Assembly (NCBI GenBank): GCA_963575745.1
Contig: CAUYUJ010017882.1
Coordinates: forward strand, 463,895-527,894
Length of the DNA stretch: 64,000 nucleotides
Direction of reading: 5' to 3'
DNA from: Prorocentrum cordatum
Taxonomy: Eukaryota > Sar > Dinophyceae > Prorocentrales > Prorocentraceae
How positions within the stretch are numbered: the first letter of the stretch is position 1; each line of letters begins with the position of its first letter. Positions 31,331 through 41,615 of the stretch are shown one piece after another. The notes beneath the pieces are model-generated. The model did not search any database, was not told the origin of the DNA, and saw only the letters and a program-made list of their open reading frames with translations. The translations under genes and the position numbers were made by a program.

Positions 31331-31469
31331 GGGCTGTCTTGGGTGCCCCTTGGTCCGTCTCGGGCGCCCCTCGAGCCGTCCAGGGGCCGCCTGGGGCCGT
31401 TTTGGGGCCGTTATGGGGGCCCTCCCGGGGCTTCTTGGGGGTGGAGACTGTGCTGACGAAAAGAAAGGG

Positions 31470-31470
<1 letters not shown>

Positions 31471-31520
<50 letters not shown>

Positions 31521-31534
31521 ATATGTATATTGTA

Positions 31535-31584
<50 letters not shown>

Positions 31585-31590
31585 CACATC
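31471..31590. repeat. (TA)n and TATATG tract
   Basis: TATATATG and TACATATA words form a near-perfect inverted repeat about the point near 31540. 31331-31470 and 31591-31770 on either side are filler. Confidence 0.9.
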
Positions 31591-31770
31591 CCGAAAATGA
31601 AGCGATGCTTGCCTCTTGGGGCTCTCCTGGAGATCCTCCTGGGCCGTCTCGGGAGCCTCCGGCCCTGCCTTGGAGGCCTCCGGGGACATCCTGGGGCTCG
31701 CTTGAGGTCCTCTTGGGGCGTCCGGGCGCCCTCTTGAACGTGTGAGCGTTTTTTTGGGTGCTTGCTTTTA

Positions 31771-31771
31771 A

Positions 31772-31829
<58 letters not shown>

Positions 31830-31965
31830 GTAATAATAATAATAATAATACTAAGTATTATTATTATTACTACTATGATTATTATTATTCTCATTCTTAT
31901 TATTATTATTATTATCATTATTATTATTATTATCATGATTATTATTATCACTATTAATCGGAGGT
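31771..31965. repeat. (AAT)n facing (ATT)n
   Basis: About 18 AAT triplets, a short TGGT interruption and more AAT are followed after CTAAGT by ATTATTATT with CTC and CAT interruptions. The halves are complementary, so one strand can fold into a stem of about 80 bp. Confidence 0.9.
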
Positions 31966-32312
31966 TTGGGGGTGAGATCGAAGTGGAACGGAGAGCCCCC
32001 CTACCGGGAAATCGATTTCGGTTTCGTGTTCGTGCGTGCCGTGCGGGCGAGGCGAAGCTGCGTGGGCGGGCGAGAGAAAGTCTCCTGTGGCTGAGGCGCG
32101 GCCGGACCAAATGTCTTCCTTCCGGGCGGCCGGGGGCCCGCGGTGTCCCGCCGGTGTCCCGCTGGTGTCCCGTGTGGCTGAGGCGCGGCCGGACCAAATG
32201 ACTCCCTTCTGGGCGGCCGGGGCCCCGCGGTGTCCCGCCGGTGTCCCGCGGTGTCCCGCGGTGTCCCGCGGTGTCCCGCGGTGTCCCGCCGGTGTCCCGC
32301 GGTGTCCCGCGA
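31966..32312. repeat. 86-bp duplication and GGTGTCCCGC minisatellite
   Basis: GTGGCTGAGGCGCGGCCGGA, ACCAAATG and GGCGGCCGGGG occur at 32087 and 32173. They are followed by GGTGTCCCGC(C/T) units of 10-11 bp repeated about a dozen times to 32312. The frames through it mean nothing. Confidence 0.85.
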
Positions 32313-32327
32313 GGATGATGATGATGA

Positions 32328-32409
<82 letters not shown>

Positions 32410-32416
32410 TTGATGA

Positions 32417-32448
<32 letters not shown>

Positions 32449-32482
32449 AAGGATGATGAGATGATGATGGTGTCCCGATGAA

Positions 32483-32513
<31 letters not shown>

Positions 32514-33205
32514 GTGTCGATGATCATGATAGTGTCCCGATGATGAGGATGATGATGCTCATGAAGATTATGTTGATGATGATGACGATGATGGTGTCCC
32601 GATGATGATGATGATTCCGATGATGTTGGTGATGATGATGTTGATGAAAATGGTGTCCCGGCGATAATGATGTTGATGATGATGATGATGATGATGATGA
32701 TGTTGGTGATTATGGTGTCCCGATGATGATGCTGATGATGATGATGGTGATGATGATGATGGTGATGCTGATGGTGTCCCGCTGATGATTATAATGATAT
32801 TGACGATGTTGATGATGATGTTGCTCATGATGATGATGGTGCCCCAATGATGATGATGATGTTGATGATGATTATGTCGATGATGGTGATGCGATGATCA
32901 TGATGATGATGGTGTCCCGAGGATGATGACGATGTTGATGATAATGTTGATGACGAAAACGATGGTGATCATGATGGTGTCCCGATTATGATGATGATTA
33001 TGATGATGCTGATGATGATGACTGTGTCCCGATGATGATGATGATGTTGATGATGCGATGATGATGATGATGATGATGTTGTCCCGATGATGATGCTGAC
33101 ATTGATGATGATGTTTATGATGATGATGATGACGGTGCCCTCATGATGATGACGATGTTGGTGATGATGTTGATGTTGATGATGTTGATGATGATGATGA
33201 CGTTG
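32313..33205. repeat. (GAT)n array with a GTGTCCCG spacer about every 60 bp
   Basis: About 900 bp of GATGATGAT. The word (G)GTGTCCCGATGATG, borrowed from the preceding minisatellite, recurs near 32471, 32532, 32593, 32652, 32714, 32773, 32911, 32975, 33023 and 33078, with mutated forms near 32838 and 33134. Confidence 0.9.
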
Positions 33206-33425
33206 ATTGTCAGAGCGATTGTGATATCGATGGTGAGATCGATATTGAGACCGAATGCGAGATCGATTTTGTGATCGATTGTGAGATCGATTGTGAGATC
33301 AATTGTGAGATCGATCGAATGAGATAGATCGAGTGATATCGATTGTGAGATCGATCGAGTGAGATCGATCGAGCGAGACCGATAGTGAGATCGATACTGA
33401 GATCGATAGTGAGACCGATCGAATG
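33206..33425. repeat. GAGATCGAT minisatellite
   Basis: Units of 12-14 bp: (T/A)GTGAGATCGAT and CGAGTGAGATCGATCG. GATC and ATCGAT sites are unusually dense. Confidence 0.9.
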
Positions 33426-33477
33426 AGACCTTGGTTCCCCCCCCGAACCTCCTTATCACCCGAAGGGTGGTCGTATA

Positions 33478-33545
33478 GGTAATATTATTATTAGTATTAT
33501 TCTTATTATTATCATTATTATTATTAATATTATTATTATTCGGCG
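33478..33545. repeat. (ATT)n tract
   Basis: ATTATTATT with CTT and ATC interruptions, short. Confidence 0.85.
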
Positions 33546-34090
33546 CTTCAACATTGGGCGGAAGGGGGGGGAGGGAGGGGGTCGGGCTCCGGACCCCTGC
33601 TTGGCGCGACTGCTTGGAACCGTGCGTCCTATGGTGGAGACTCCACCTGCTCGAAGCAGGCGCCCAAAACAGCCAGGATCTACTCCACGGGGGGGGGTGA
33701 GGGGGGTGGTGCGAGGGCCCGCGCCGATCGGCAAACCAATGAGTAAAAAACGACCACCGTCTCTGAGCCGTCTCGGGGCCGGTTCGAGGATGTCTCAGGC
33801 GAAACGGCCAATCCCGGCCAACTCAGAAACGAGAATTGTGAGGTTGTCTCTAGCGAAACGGCCCGGACCATCAGATTTTTGTGAGGATGTCTCTGCTCCC
33901 CTTTCCCTCGGCAGGAGTTATATTCTATCACAACAGCACCCCGTTCAGCAATCTGTTTGGGAAAAAAACGACCACCGTCTCTGAGCCGTCTTGGGGCCGG
34001 TTTGGGGCATTTGGGGGCCCCTCGGAGCCGTCTCGGAGCGCCCGGGAGGATCGCAGAGGGCGCCCTGGAGGGCCCGGGCGGCCATTTTGA
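33546..34090. repeat. tandem duplication with a period of about 220 bp
   Basis: AAAAAACGACCACCGTCTCT, GAGCCGTCT(C/T)GGGGCCGGTT occurs at 33746 and 33962. Between them GTCTC(A/T)(G/A)GCGAAACGGCC is also doubled (33794, 33848). No gene. Confidence 0.65.
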
Positions 34091-34262
34091 AGGGGAACTG
34101 GAACACACAAATAAATACACACACATAAAAAGATTCCCCATATTTTCCCATATGTTCTGGGTTTTTGTCCTCCCCCCCACTTCCCATAGTTACCCATATT
34201 TTCTGAGAAAATCGCCGATTAGTTGTGTCTGTGTGTTTCTTTCCCTCCTGACTCTTGGGACA
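34091..34262 (+). repeat. AT-rich dispersed element, copy 2
   Basis: GGAACACACAAATAAATACA, CCCATATTTTCCCATAT, TTCTGGGTTTTTGTC, CCCCCCCACTTCCCATA, ATCGCCGATTAGTTGTGTCT, GTGTGTTTCTTTCCCTCCTG. On the minus strand all three frames are largely open, in different places in different copies, so I do not treat it as coding. Confidence 0.8.
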
Positions 34263-34700
34263 GAGGACCTTCTCGCACGCAAAGATCGCTGCATGGCAGG
34301 CGAGACTGGGAGCAAATCCGGATGTGCCCTGGCACGCGGCAGGGGCGACGGGCGGCGACAGCCAATTGGCCGAAAGAGGTCGTAGATGATGTGGCTTGGG
34401 AAGCCCGGCGGCCCGATGGCGGCCCCAAGGAGGCCCTGGGAAAGCACCCGACGGGTGCTGTGCTACAGGGGGGTGCACTGTGGCACCCGATGGGGGGCCT
34501 CTTCGGGCGCTCTGGGAGCGCTCTTGGGGCTGACTGGGGCTGACCCGTGGACCACGTCCAGTCGTGGGGGGGACTAAGAGATGCCGCCGAGCGCACTCGA
34601 CAACGTTAGGCCCCGTGTTCGCTTTCCACATCTCGCTGGACAGCGGGAGCGACACTTGCACTGTGCGTTCCGTCGTCGGCGCCTGCCGCCGCCGTCTCCG
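34263..34700 (-). pseudogene. PPR fragments, rearranged
   Basis: On the minus strand V-S-L-P-L-S-S-E-M-W-K-A-N-T-G-P-N-V-V (about 34660-34600) is a damaged form of A-L-A-L-L-S-E-M-W-E-A-K-L-E-P-N-V-I. The junction GGGCTGACCC with a degraded hairpin lies downstream of it (34525-34560), the reverse of the usual order, so two remnants abut here. 34263-34520 otherwise resembles filler. Confidence 0.45.
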
Positions 34701-34772
34701 CAACAGGCGCTGCAGTTGCCGCGTCTGCCGCCGTCCCCTTCGCCGCCGCCGCGCCGTACACGCCAACCTTGC

Positions 34773-34910
34773 GATAACTATCGCAGGGCTGGAGCTAAAT
34801 GTTGTTTTTCGTTGTGTTGCGTTCTGTTTTTCGTTTTGCCAACAGCGAAAAACAAAACACAGCCGAAGTCCCGCAACACAACGTTTAGGTCCAGCCCTGA
34901 AATATTTATC
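34773..34910. mobile_element. fold-back TIR element, single copy
   Basis: GATAACTATCGCAGGGCTGG, AGCTAAATGTTG on the left is mirrored by CAACGTTTAGGTCCAGCCCT, GAAATATTTATC on the right (about 32 bases, six or so mismatches). Inside, GTGTTGCG and CGCAACAC, and TTTTTCG and CGAAAAA, pair as well, so most of the 138 bp folds on itself. No coding capacity. Target duplication not obvious. Confidence 0.7.
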
Positions 34911-35530
34911 GGGCCACTTGAGGGCGCTCGTTGCCCATCTTGGCACTCTCTTGAGCCGTTCCCGAACCCTGGAGGAGGTCTCTGGAGCTGTCTTCGGACG
35001 ACCTTGCAGGCGTCCGGCGCCGTCTTCGAGCCATCTGAGGGCCTCTTGGACTCCTCTACCTCCATTGTCTTCGTCGTCGCTGCCTACGAGGTCGGCGGCA
35101 TCGGCCGTAAGGCCTTCGCAACATCGTCCTCATCCCCCCGAGGGCTCGGAGGCCGCCCCGCTTCCCCATCGCTCCTTGAGACGTCGTGGAGCACTCCTGG
35201 GCCGTGCTGCGGGCGTCATTTAGCCTCTCGGGGCAGCCTTGGGGCCAGCCTTGAAATACATTGGAAACCCAACAACGCTTGAAACACGTACTCAAAATCG
35301 ATGATTGCGGCCTTCTCGGGCAGTCGTCGCGGTGCTCCTGGGCCGTTCTGGGCGCGCTCCCCGAGGATATTCCTGGATGCCCCTGGGGCGGTCTTTGGGG
35401 GATGTGGGGCGTCTTGGAGCGCTCGCCAAGCGTCTCGGCGGCATCTTCGACCAGCTTGGGGGTCGCGGTACGGTACCTGTTTGATAATTATCGTCCGCGC
35501 CTCGCCGACGTCTCAGGAGCCGCTTCAGAG
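34911..35530. repeat. filler satellite block
   Basis: Filler with some unique sequence (TCTTCGTCGTCGCTGCC at about 35070). No gene. Confidence 0.6.
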
Positions 35531-35782
35531 CGATTGTGGGTGAACTTGATCCTCAGGCCCTTTCCTCACGCTCATGCTTGCAATATAGATGACGTCGGGT
35601 TCCAACTTGGCCTGCCATATCTCGCTGAACAGCGCCAGTGCCCGCTGCCACTGCTGACCCTTCCCGCACGCGCTGATGCCAGTGTTGTAGCTGACTAGGG
35701 CTGACCCGTGGACTCCGTCCACGACATCTGGCCGAGAGCATTCTTGGGGGAGCGGCGGGGATGCTGCTGAAAAGCTGTCCAC
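35531..35782 (-). CDS. PPR exon, one repeat, class a junction copy 3
   Basis: The minus frame starts at a GTG or further upstream: D-S-F-S-A-A-S-P-P-L-P-Q-E-C-S-R-P-D-V-V-D-G-V-H-G-S-A-L-V-S-Y-N-T-G-I-S-A-C, then one repeat with G-K-G-Q-Q-W-Q-R-A-L-A-L-F-S-E-I and A-K-L-E-P-D-V-I-Y, ending in I-A-S-M-S-V-R-K-G-P-E-D-Q-V-H-P-Q-S-L and a stop. Unlike the 1.8-kb copy, the class a upstream sequence has no stop in frame here (CAA in place of TGA), so it is the most intact class a locus. Still only one repeat. Confidence 0.55.
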
Positions 35783-37057
35783 ATGGCGGTGAACCCCTCG
35801 GCTTCGAGGGGGACTCTGGAAGCCCTCTTGGGCTCTCGTCGGTGCCGTCCGGGCCGTCTCGGAACCGTCTTAGGCCGTCTTGGGCGCCTCTTGGGCGATC
35901 TGGGGGCCGTCTTGGACCGTCTTGGGCGGCTCTTGGGGCTGTCTTCTTTGGGGCTGTCTTCGGAGGCTCCTGGCCTGTATTTGTCTTGCTCGGGGCCCTG
36001 TGGGTAAGCTTCTGGGGAGGTCCCATGGAGAACCTTGGAGATCTGTCGGGCGGGCTTGGGCCAATGTTGGGCCAATCTCGAGCGTGTGTGGCACATCTGG
36101 GGGCCTGTTGAGCCGACTTGGGGCCCTCTGGGCCTGTCTTGGGGCTCTCTTTGGGTCCCTTTTCGGCCGTCTGGGAGGCGTCGCCCAAGGCGGTCTTGAA
36201 TCGCCTGGAAGCCGAGAAGGCGAGCACCGCAAAAACCCGGCAAAAAGCAACGAAAGTCAATGCTTTGTCCTGCTTGGGGCCCTCTGGCGAAGCTTCCCGG
36301 GAGGTCTCTCGGAGCACCTTGGAGACCTCTCGGGCCGGCTTGGGCCAATCTTGGACCAATCTTGAGCGTCTGGGGCCTTTCTGGAGGCCTGTTGAGCCGA
36401 CTTGGAGGCCCTCTGGGCCCGTCTTGGGTCTCTCTTGGGGGCCTCTTAGTCTCGGAGGCGCCTGGGGAACGTCTGAGGCCGTCGTGGATCGTGTGGAAGC
36501 TGAAAAGGCGAGCACGGCAAGAGCCCAGCAAAAAAACATGACAATCCATGTTTTTTCCTGCTCGGGGCCATCTGGGGAAGCTTCCCAGGAGGTCTCACGG
36601 AACATCTTGGAAACCTGTCGGGCCGGCTTCGGCCTCTTGGGGCTCTCTTGGCGTGTGTTCGAGCCTGTCTGGGCGGCCCAGGGCCAGCCTCTGGGGGCCT
36701 GTTGAACCGATTTGGAGGCCCTGTGGGCCCGTCTTGGGGCTCTTTTGGGGGCCTCTTCGGCCATCTTGGAGGCGTCTTGGGAACGTCTTGGGCCGTCGTG
36801 GATCGTATGGAAGCCGACAAGGCGAGCACGGCAAAAACCCAGCCAAAAATAATGAAAAACAATGTTTTTTCCTGTTCGGGGCTCTCTGGGGAAGCTTCCT
36901 GGGAGGTCTCACGGAGCACCTTGGAGACCTGTCGGGCCGGCTTGGGCCTCTTGGGGCTGTCTTGGCGTGTGTCCGAGCCTGTCTGGGTGGCCCCGGGCGG
37001 CCCGGGGCCAGCCTCTGGGGGCCTGTTGAGCCGACTTGGCGGCCCTGTGGGCCCGTC
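35783..37057. repeat. filler modules of about 300 bp
   Basis: After the class a partner (to 35850), modules of the 4.0-4.9 kb type follow: joints with GAAGC(C/T)GA(G/C/A)AAGGCGAGCAC, an A-rich stretch, (G/C)TTTTTTCCTG(C/T)TCGGGG, GGAAGCTTCC, GGAGGTCTC, GGAGACCT recur at about 36205, 36490 and 36805. No gene. Confidence 0.7.
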
Positions 37058-37605
37058 TTGGAGCCGTCTTGGGCCGCTCTTCGGGCCATGTTGGGGTCCC
37101 GTTGGCCTGTCTTGGGCGCCTCTGGGGCCGTCCTGGGGCCGCCTTGCACCGTCTTGGGGCCCTCTTGGACTGTCTTGGGGTCCTCTTGGGGACCTCTTCG
37201 ACCGTCTTGGAGCGGTCTTGGATGCCTCTGGGGGGTGTTCGGAGCGTCGGGAAGTCGAAAAAGCTAGGAAGCAAAAAACATGGGAAAAACCAATGAAAGT
37301 CAACGATTTTGGCCTCTCGGGGCTCTCTTGGGAGGCCTCTTGGGAGGCCTGTTGGGCCGTCTTGGGGAGCTCTTGGGCCGTTTTGGGCCAATCTCGGGCG
37401 TCTTGGCCGGATCAGTGCGCGTCTCGGGGCCCTCTTGGGCCGCCTTCGGGGCATCGTGAGCGGGTCGGAGCCGTCTTGGAGCGGCTCGGAGCCGTCTTTG
37501 GGCTGTCGGGGCGGCCTCCGGAGCGTCTCGGAGCCGTTTCCCGGCATTTGGCCCTTTTTCCTTCCGGCACGCGGTTCCTCCGGCCATCGAGTATAGACTA
37601 GGGCG
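37058..37605. repeat. distant segmental duplication, copy B
   Basis: Partner of 8370-8900. It ends at GTATAGACTAGGGC, that is, at the PPR junction in both places. Confidence 0.8.
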
Positions 37606-37850
37606 ACACCGACTACGTCCACGAAAGCTGTTAGAACAACAATCGCGGGGACCAGGCGGGGATGTCGCCGAAGGGCGTCCATGATGACGTCGGGCGGCGT
37701 ACTCTTCGGCGCCGTCTCCGCGCGCCTCCAGGACCAGAGTATGGTGGGGACTGCACTCCCAGGAGTACTCCTGTGTAGCCCGCCTGACTTGGGCGGCACC
37801 AGCGACAGGAGTCCTGCGGCTGCGAGGCACCAGCAGAGGGAAAACTTCAT
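37593..37850 (-). CDS. candidate short exon with signal-like N-terminus
   Basis: On the minus strand an ATG at 37850 opens M-K-F-S-L-C-W-C-L-A-A-A-G-L-L-S-L-V, which looks like a signal peptide. About 70 residues follow, then the hydrophobic run L-V-P-A-I-V-V-L-T-A-F-V-D-V-V-G-V-A-L-V-Y, the last part being the usual junction peptide D-V-V-D-G-V-H-G-S-A-L-V in altered form. The frame continues into filler (R-W-P-E-E-P-R-A-G). The DNA is non-repetitive here. It could be a real first exon captured upstream of a PPR junction or a chance frame; no family recognised. Confidence 0.3.
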
Positions 37851-38360
37851 CAAGCGCCGAGACTGCTGCCCATTGTGCGGCGCCCTCTGTCGGCACAATC
37901 GTTTCCCCTGGACCCTCCGCAGTGTGCTTTTGGGGGCTTCTCGGGATGTTGCAGTCTGTGATGCCCTCTGATAGCAATCACCGTTCGTTCTTCGGAGCCT
38001 TGGCGTGCAGAACTTTGAACGTCGTCCGAACCCTTTTGGCGCCCACTTCGGCGTGTCCAGCATGGCTCTCCAGGGCGTCTAAATGCTCTCTTGTGCCATG
38101 TTGGGCCCTCGGGCCATCTGCGGGTCAAGTCATGCGTCTTGGGCCATGGTGGAGCTATCTGGGCCCTGTTGAACCGCTCGTGGCGCCCTTCTGGAGTGTC
38201 CTCAGGGCTGCATGTGCCGCCTTGGATCACTCTGGCGCCGTCTTGGAGCTCTTCGGGGCCCTCGTGGGACGCTCTTGGAGCCTTCTTCAGGGCCTCTTCG
38301 ACCGTCTTGGGGCGCTCTGGGAGGGGCCCGAGCCGTCTCGGCCCGTTCTGGGAACACGCT
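37851..38360. other. partly unique DNA, no gene supported
   Basis: 37851-38060 is unique. 38060-38340 is sparse filler (TCTTGGGCCATGG). A frame also continues upstream of the exon above on the minus strand but has no recognisable domain. Confidence 0.35.
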
Positions 38361-38700
38361 TCGTCGACCTGGCCGATTGGGCCTGCCTTCCCGACCCGCC
38401 CGTTCGGGTCTAACCATCCCGATGGGCCCGTCTGGTTCTGCAACGTGCTTTCTGCTCCTAGCCCCCCCCGGCTCATCCCGTGGTCCGTCCTTTACCCTCC
38501 CCCTTCCATCCGTCCTCATTTCCTCTGCTTCCAAGGCTGCACCAATTACGCGCGGCAGGTATGGAAGATTCACCCCCAGGGAGGTACGATCGAAGAGGAA
38601 TAATGCGGGTATCGAAAGTTTGGGATATACGTATTGAGTGGCACGCGGGCAGGTAAGAGCGAGCAGTCCGAAAATGTGTTGAACTCTCACTACGGAAGAA
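38361..38700 (+). repeat. R-family dispersed repeat, copy 1
   Basis: Order of blocks: GACCTGGCCGATTGGGCCTG, CCTTCCCGACCCGCCCGTT, a pyrimidine-rich run (CCTCCCCCTTCCATCCGTCC), AAG|GCTGCAC, GGCAGGTA, CAGGGAGGTACGATCGAAGA, GGTATCGAAAGTTTGGGATA, GCACGCGGGCAGGTAAGAGC. Further copies lie near 40.08, 40.55, 41.10 and 42.62 kb, and an inverted one near 43.1-43.43 kb. Confidence 0.7.
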
Positions 38701-38774
38701 TAAGTATTATTGATCCCCTCTCCGGTGACCATGTTGTTTTTGTCAATTCAAGTGCCCCCCCCAGGGCTCGCACG

Positions 38775-39140
38775 TTTTTTCTGTTGTCAGGGAAAGTCAC
38801 TAGGCTCAAACTGCGTTGTTGGCCCCCGGATCACGACAACAACAGCTCCCGCCTGAGACGCCCTCACAATTTAGCCAGGACCCCCGTTCCCGCCTGAGAC
38901 TTCCCCTTTTTACTCAAGTATCGCGTTCTCGCTTGGGACTTCCTTACGACGTATTCAGGAATCGCTCTCTCGGCGCTCTGGATTCGCGCATTTCCTGAAA
39001 ACTTGCTTGCAAGTGGCTCAAGAATCGGGCTCTTGCGTTGGATCTCCCTGCGATTTACTCAAGCGCCACGCTCCCGACACTCAGGCACCCAGGAGTCGCG
39101 CTCACGCTTAGGACTCCCTCGCAGTTTACTTAGGAATCGG
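38775..39140. repeat. degenerate satellite of TACTCAGGAATCGCG type
   Basis: Units of about 45-60 bases with CTCGC(T/A)(T/C)GGGACTTCC and TTACTCA(A/G)G(A/C)(A/G)TCGCG. Related words precede the R copies at 40.40, 40.92, 41.81, 42.63 and also 54.56 kb. Confidence 0.65.
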
Positions 39141-39910
39141 GATATCGCTGTCCTGCGTGGCCCTTCTGCAGCCCATCGCGGCCCCCTCGCTGCCCTTCGT
39201 GGCCCCGTTGCAGCCCTTCGTGGCCCCATCGCTGCCCTGCGTGGCCCCGCTGCAGCCCGCCGTGGCCCCCACGCTGCCCTTGGTGGACTCGTTGCAACCC
39301 TTCGTGGCCCCCTCGCTGCCATGTTTGTGGCCCCGTTTCGTGGTCCCCTCGCTGCCTTTCGCGGCCCCGTTGCAGCCCTTCGTGACCCCCATCGCTGCCC
39401 TTTCGTGGCCCCGTCGCAGCCCTTCGTGGCGCCCTCGCTGCCCGTCGTGGCCCCGTTGTCGCCCTTTGCGGCCCCCTCGCTGCAATGCGTGGCCCCATAT
39501 CTGCATGCCCGTCGTGGCCCCGCTCGCTCGTGCCCGCCGTGGCCCCATATGCATGCGTGTCGTGGCCCCGTTGTCGCCGTTCGCGGCCCCCTCCGTTGCT
39601 GCCTCCAAAAGCCCCGTCGTTGCCCCTGCGGCCCAATATGCGCATGCCCTGCAACGTGGCCCCCGCTCGTTCGCGCCCGCCGTGGCCCCATATGCATGCT
39701 CTTCGTAGCCCCGCCGTCGCCCTTTGTGGCCCCTTCGCTGTCCTACGTGGCCCCGTTGCTACCCTCAGTGGCCTCGTCGTTGCCCCTGTGGCCCCGTATT
39801 ATCTGCCCTCCCCCGCTCGCTCGCGTCCTCTGTGGCCCCATACGGATGTCCTTCGTGGCCCCGCTGACGCCCTTCGTGGCCCCCTTCCCTGCCCTTCGTG
39901 GCCCCGCTGT
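39141..39910. repeat. 21-bp minisatellite (GTGGCCCC type)
   Basis: About 35 units of (T/G)CGCTGCCCTTCGTGGCCCC with phase changes. Because 21 is a multiple of three it gives a long plus frame repeating L-P-F-V-A-P-L-Q-P-F-V-A-P-S, and equally long minus frames. I treat it as non-coding. A CTGTCGCTGTCGC and GTCGTCGTC run ends it to 39990. Confidence 0.9.
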
Positions 39911-40075
39911 CGCTGTCGCTCTCGCTGTCGCCGCCGCCGACGCTGTCGGTGTCGCTCGTTGTCGTCGTCGTCGTCGTCGTGGTCGTGGTCGGTCCCTTGT
40001 CCGTTCCTCTTGGGGTCGGGCTGCCGCCGATCAGCGCTGCCGGTCCGCGGCCGCCCCGCCGCTTGCCGGGGCCCG

Positions 40076-40205
40076 GCCAGCATCGAAGAAACATATACTC
40101 CCAAAGGGGGCGCTATCGAAAACGAAGAGGGCGGGTATCGAGGGTTCGGGAAAGACACGATGAAGGGCACTCGGGCAGAGAAGAACAAACAGTATTAACA
40201 TTGTT
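40076..40205 (+). repeat. R-family tail, copy 2
   Basis: ATACTCCCAAAGGGGGCGCT, ATCGAAAACGAAGAGGGCGG, GTATCGAGGGTTCGGGA, GCACTCGGGCAGAGAAGAAC. It lacks the pyrimidine part. 40206-40400 holds only a TGTGTATATGTATATA run and unique DNA. Confidence 0.7.
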
Positions 40206-40400
40206 GTTTTTGGTGCTTGTTTCCCAAATCTAAGTAATAGCTATGGTTGGTACCTCTGCCCAGCAACCACTGCATGGTTCCATTAAATTGTTGTTATAAG
40301 TGGATATGTATGTAAGCGTGTGTGTATATGTATATATAAGCAACGTGCCACCAAACTGCGTTGCTGGCCCCCCGAACTGCCACAACCACAACGGTTCCAG

Positions 40401-40745
40401 CCTGATACTTCCTCACCATGTATTCCCTGAGTCGTTTTCTCGCAGACGCTGCGCCCTCGACGCTCGAGAATCACGCTCTGGCTGTGGATCCCTCGCGATT
40501 TGACTGGGAGTCGTGCTATCGCTCAGCATTCCTCCCGATCCATGCACGACGCACGCTTCAGCAGGCCGCCTGCCCCTCGCCCGTTCCTTTCCACCTGTTT
40601 TTTGTTGTCTCCCCTGCTTTATTTAGGGGCTGCACGAAATACACGTTGCAAGCAAGGGTCGAAGACGAAACAGGCTAGTATCGATGGTTCGGGATATATG
40701 TTGACGGGCCCACGAGCAGGGAAAAAAAGCGAACCGTCTTAAAAT
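40401..40745 (+). repeat. R-family repeat, copy 3
   Basis: Satellite-like front (CTCGCGATTTGACTGGGAGTC, CCATGCACGACGCACGCTTC), pyrimidine run, ATTTAG|GGGCTGCACGAAAT, AGGGTCGAAGACGAAA, GGTATCGATGGTTCGGGATA form, GCGAACCGTCTTA. Confidence 0.7.
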
Positions 40746-41089
40746 GATTGTTGGTGGTGGCGTTGCTGTTGCTCTTCGTATTACTAATACTGCTGTTGTT
40801 GAGTTCAACATTCTGGAACAACATTTACGCTTGACCCCCCTGGCCAAATAACCGCCGCATTGTTAGAAATGCTTCTCCCGGGGTCCGCACCCTGATGTTT
40901 ACAACGTTGGGCTCCGAACTGAAACGAGAACGGCTCCCGCCTGACACCCCCTCGCAATGGATTCCCAAATCGCGTTCTTGCACGGGACGTCCAACATTTC
41001 TATGGGAATCGCTGTCTCGCGTGGGATTTCTTCACCATCAATTCAAATGCCGCGCCCTCGACGCTTGAGAATATGTGGACGTGCTCACG
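40746..41089. other. unique DNA and satellite-like words, no gene
   Basis: Contains GTTGTTGTTGAG, then CGCAATGGATTCCCAAATCG-type words that belong to the front part of the next R copy. Confidence 0.45.
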
Positions 41090-41426
41090 ATTGATTTGGG
41101 GATCGCAATGTCGTTCGAAACTTCCACGCGATCCATGCAACACGCACGCTCCAGCAGCCCGCCTGCGCGGCCTGGCCGCCTGGGCCCGCCTTCCCGACCC
41201 GCCCGTCAAGGACTGCCAGCCCGATCTGCCCCCGTGGTCTTGCCGCGTGTTTGCTGCTCCTGGCCCCCATTTTGCTGCGTTTGGTTTTAAACTGTTTCCC
41301 TCTCTTTCTCTCTCGTTCTCTCGTGTTCCATAATTACTCATCCCTCCCCCTCGCCCTTTCCTTCCATCCGTCCTCTGTTCCCCTGCCATAGGGGCTGCGC
41401 GAAATACACGCTTCGGGTAACATGTG

Positions 41427-41458
<32 letters not shown>

Positions 41459-41615
41459 GAAAAATATGTATTCCTACACATGTATATGTATATGGGTATA
41501 TCCTACCAGGGGGGTCGATCGAAGACGATGAGGACAGGTATGGTGGGTCTGGGATAAGCGCGTTGAATGGCCCGCGAACAGATAAGAGCGAACCTTCTTA
41601 CAATGAATGGTGATG
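41090..41615 (+). repeat. R-family repeat, copy 4
   Basis: Front CCATGCAACACGCACGCTCC, then GCCTTCCCGACCCGCCCGT, a long pyrimidine run (CTCTCTTTCTCTCTCGTTC), CCATAG|GGGCTGCGCGAAAT, an inserted (TA)n at 41430-41475, then GATCGAAGACGATGAGGACA and GAGCGAACCTTCTTA. Confidence 0.75.

Noticed and set aside
39003-40163. 386-codon plus frame repeating V-A-P-S-L-P-F
   Set aside because: Product of a 21-bp minisatellite that keeps phase because 21 is divisible by three. The minus strand is equally open and there is no non-repetitive domain.
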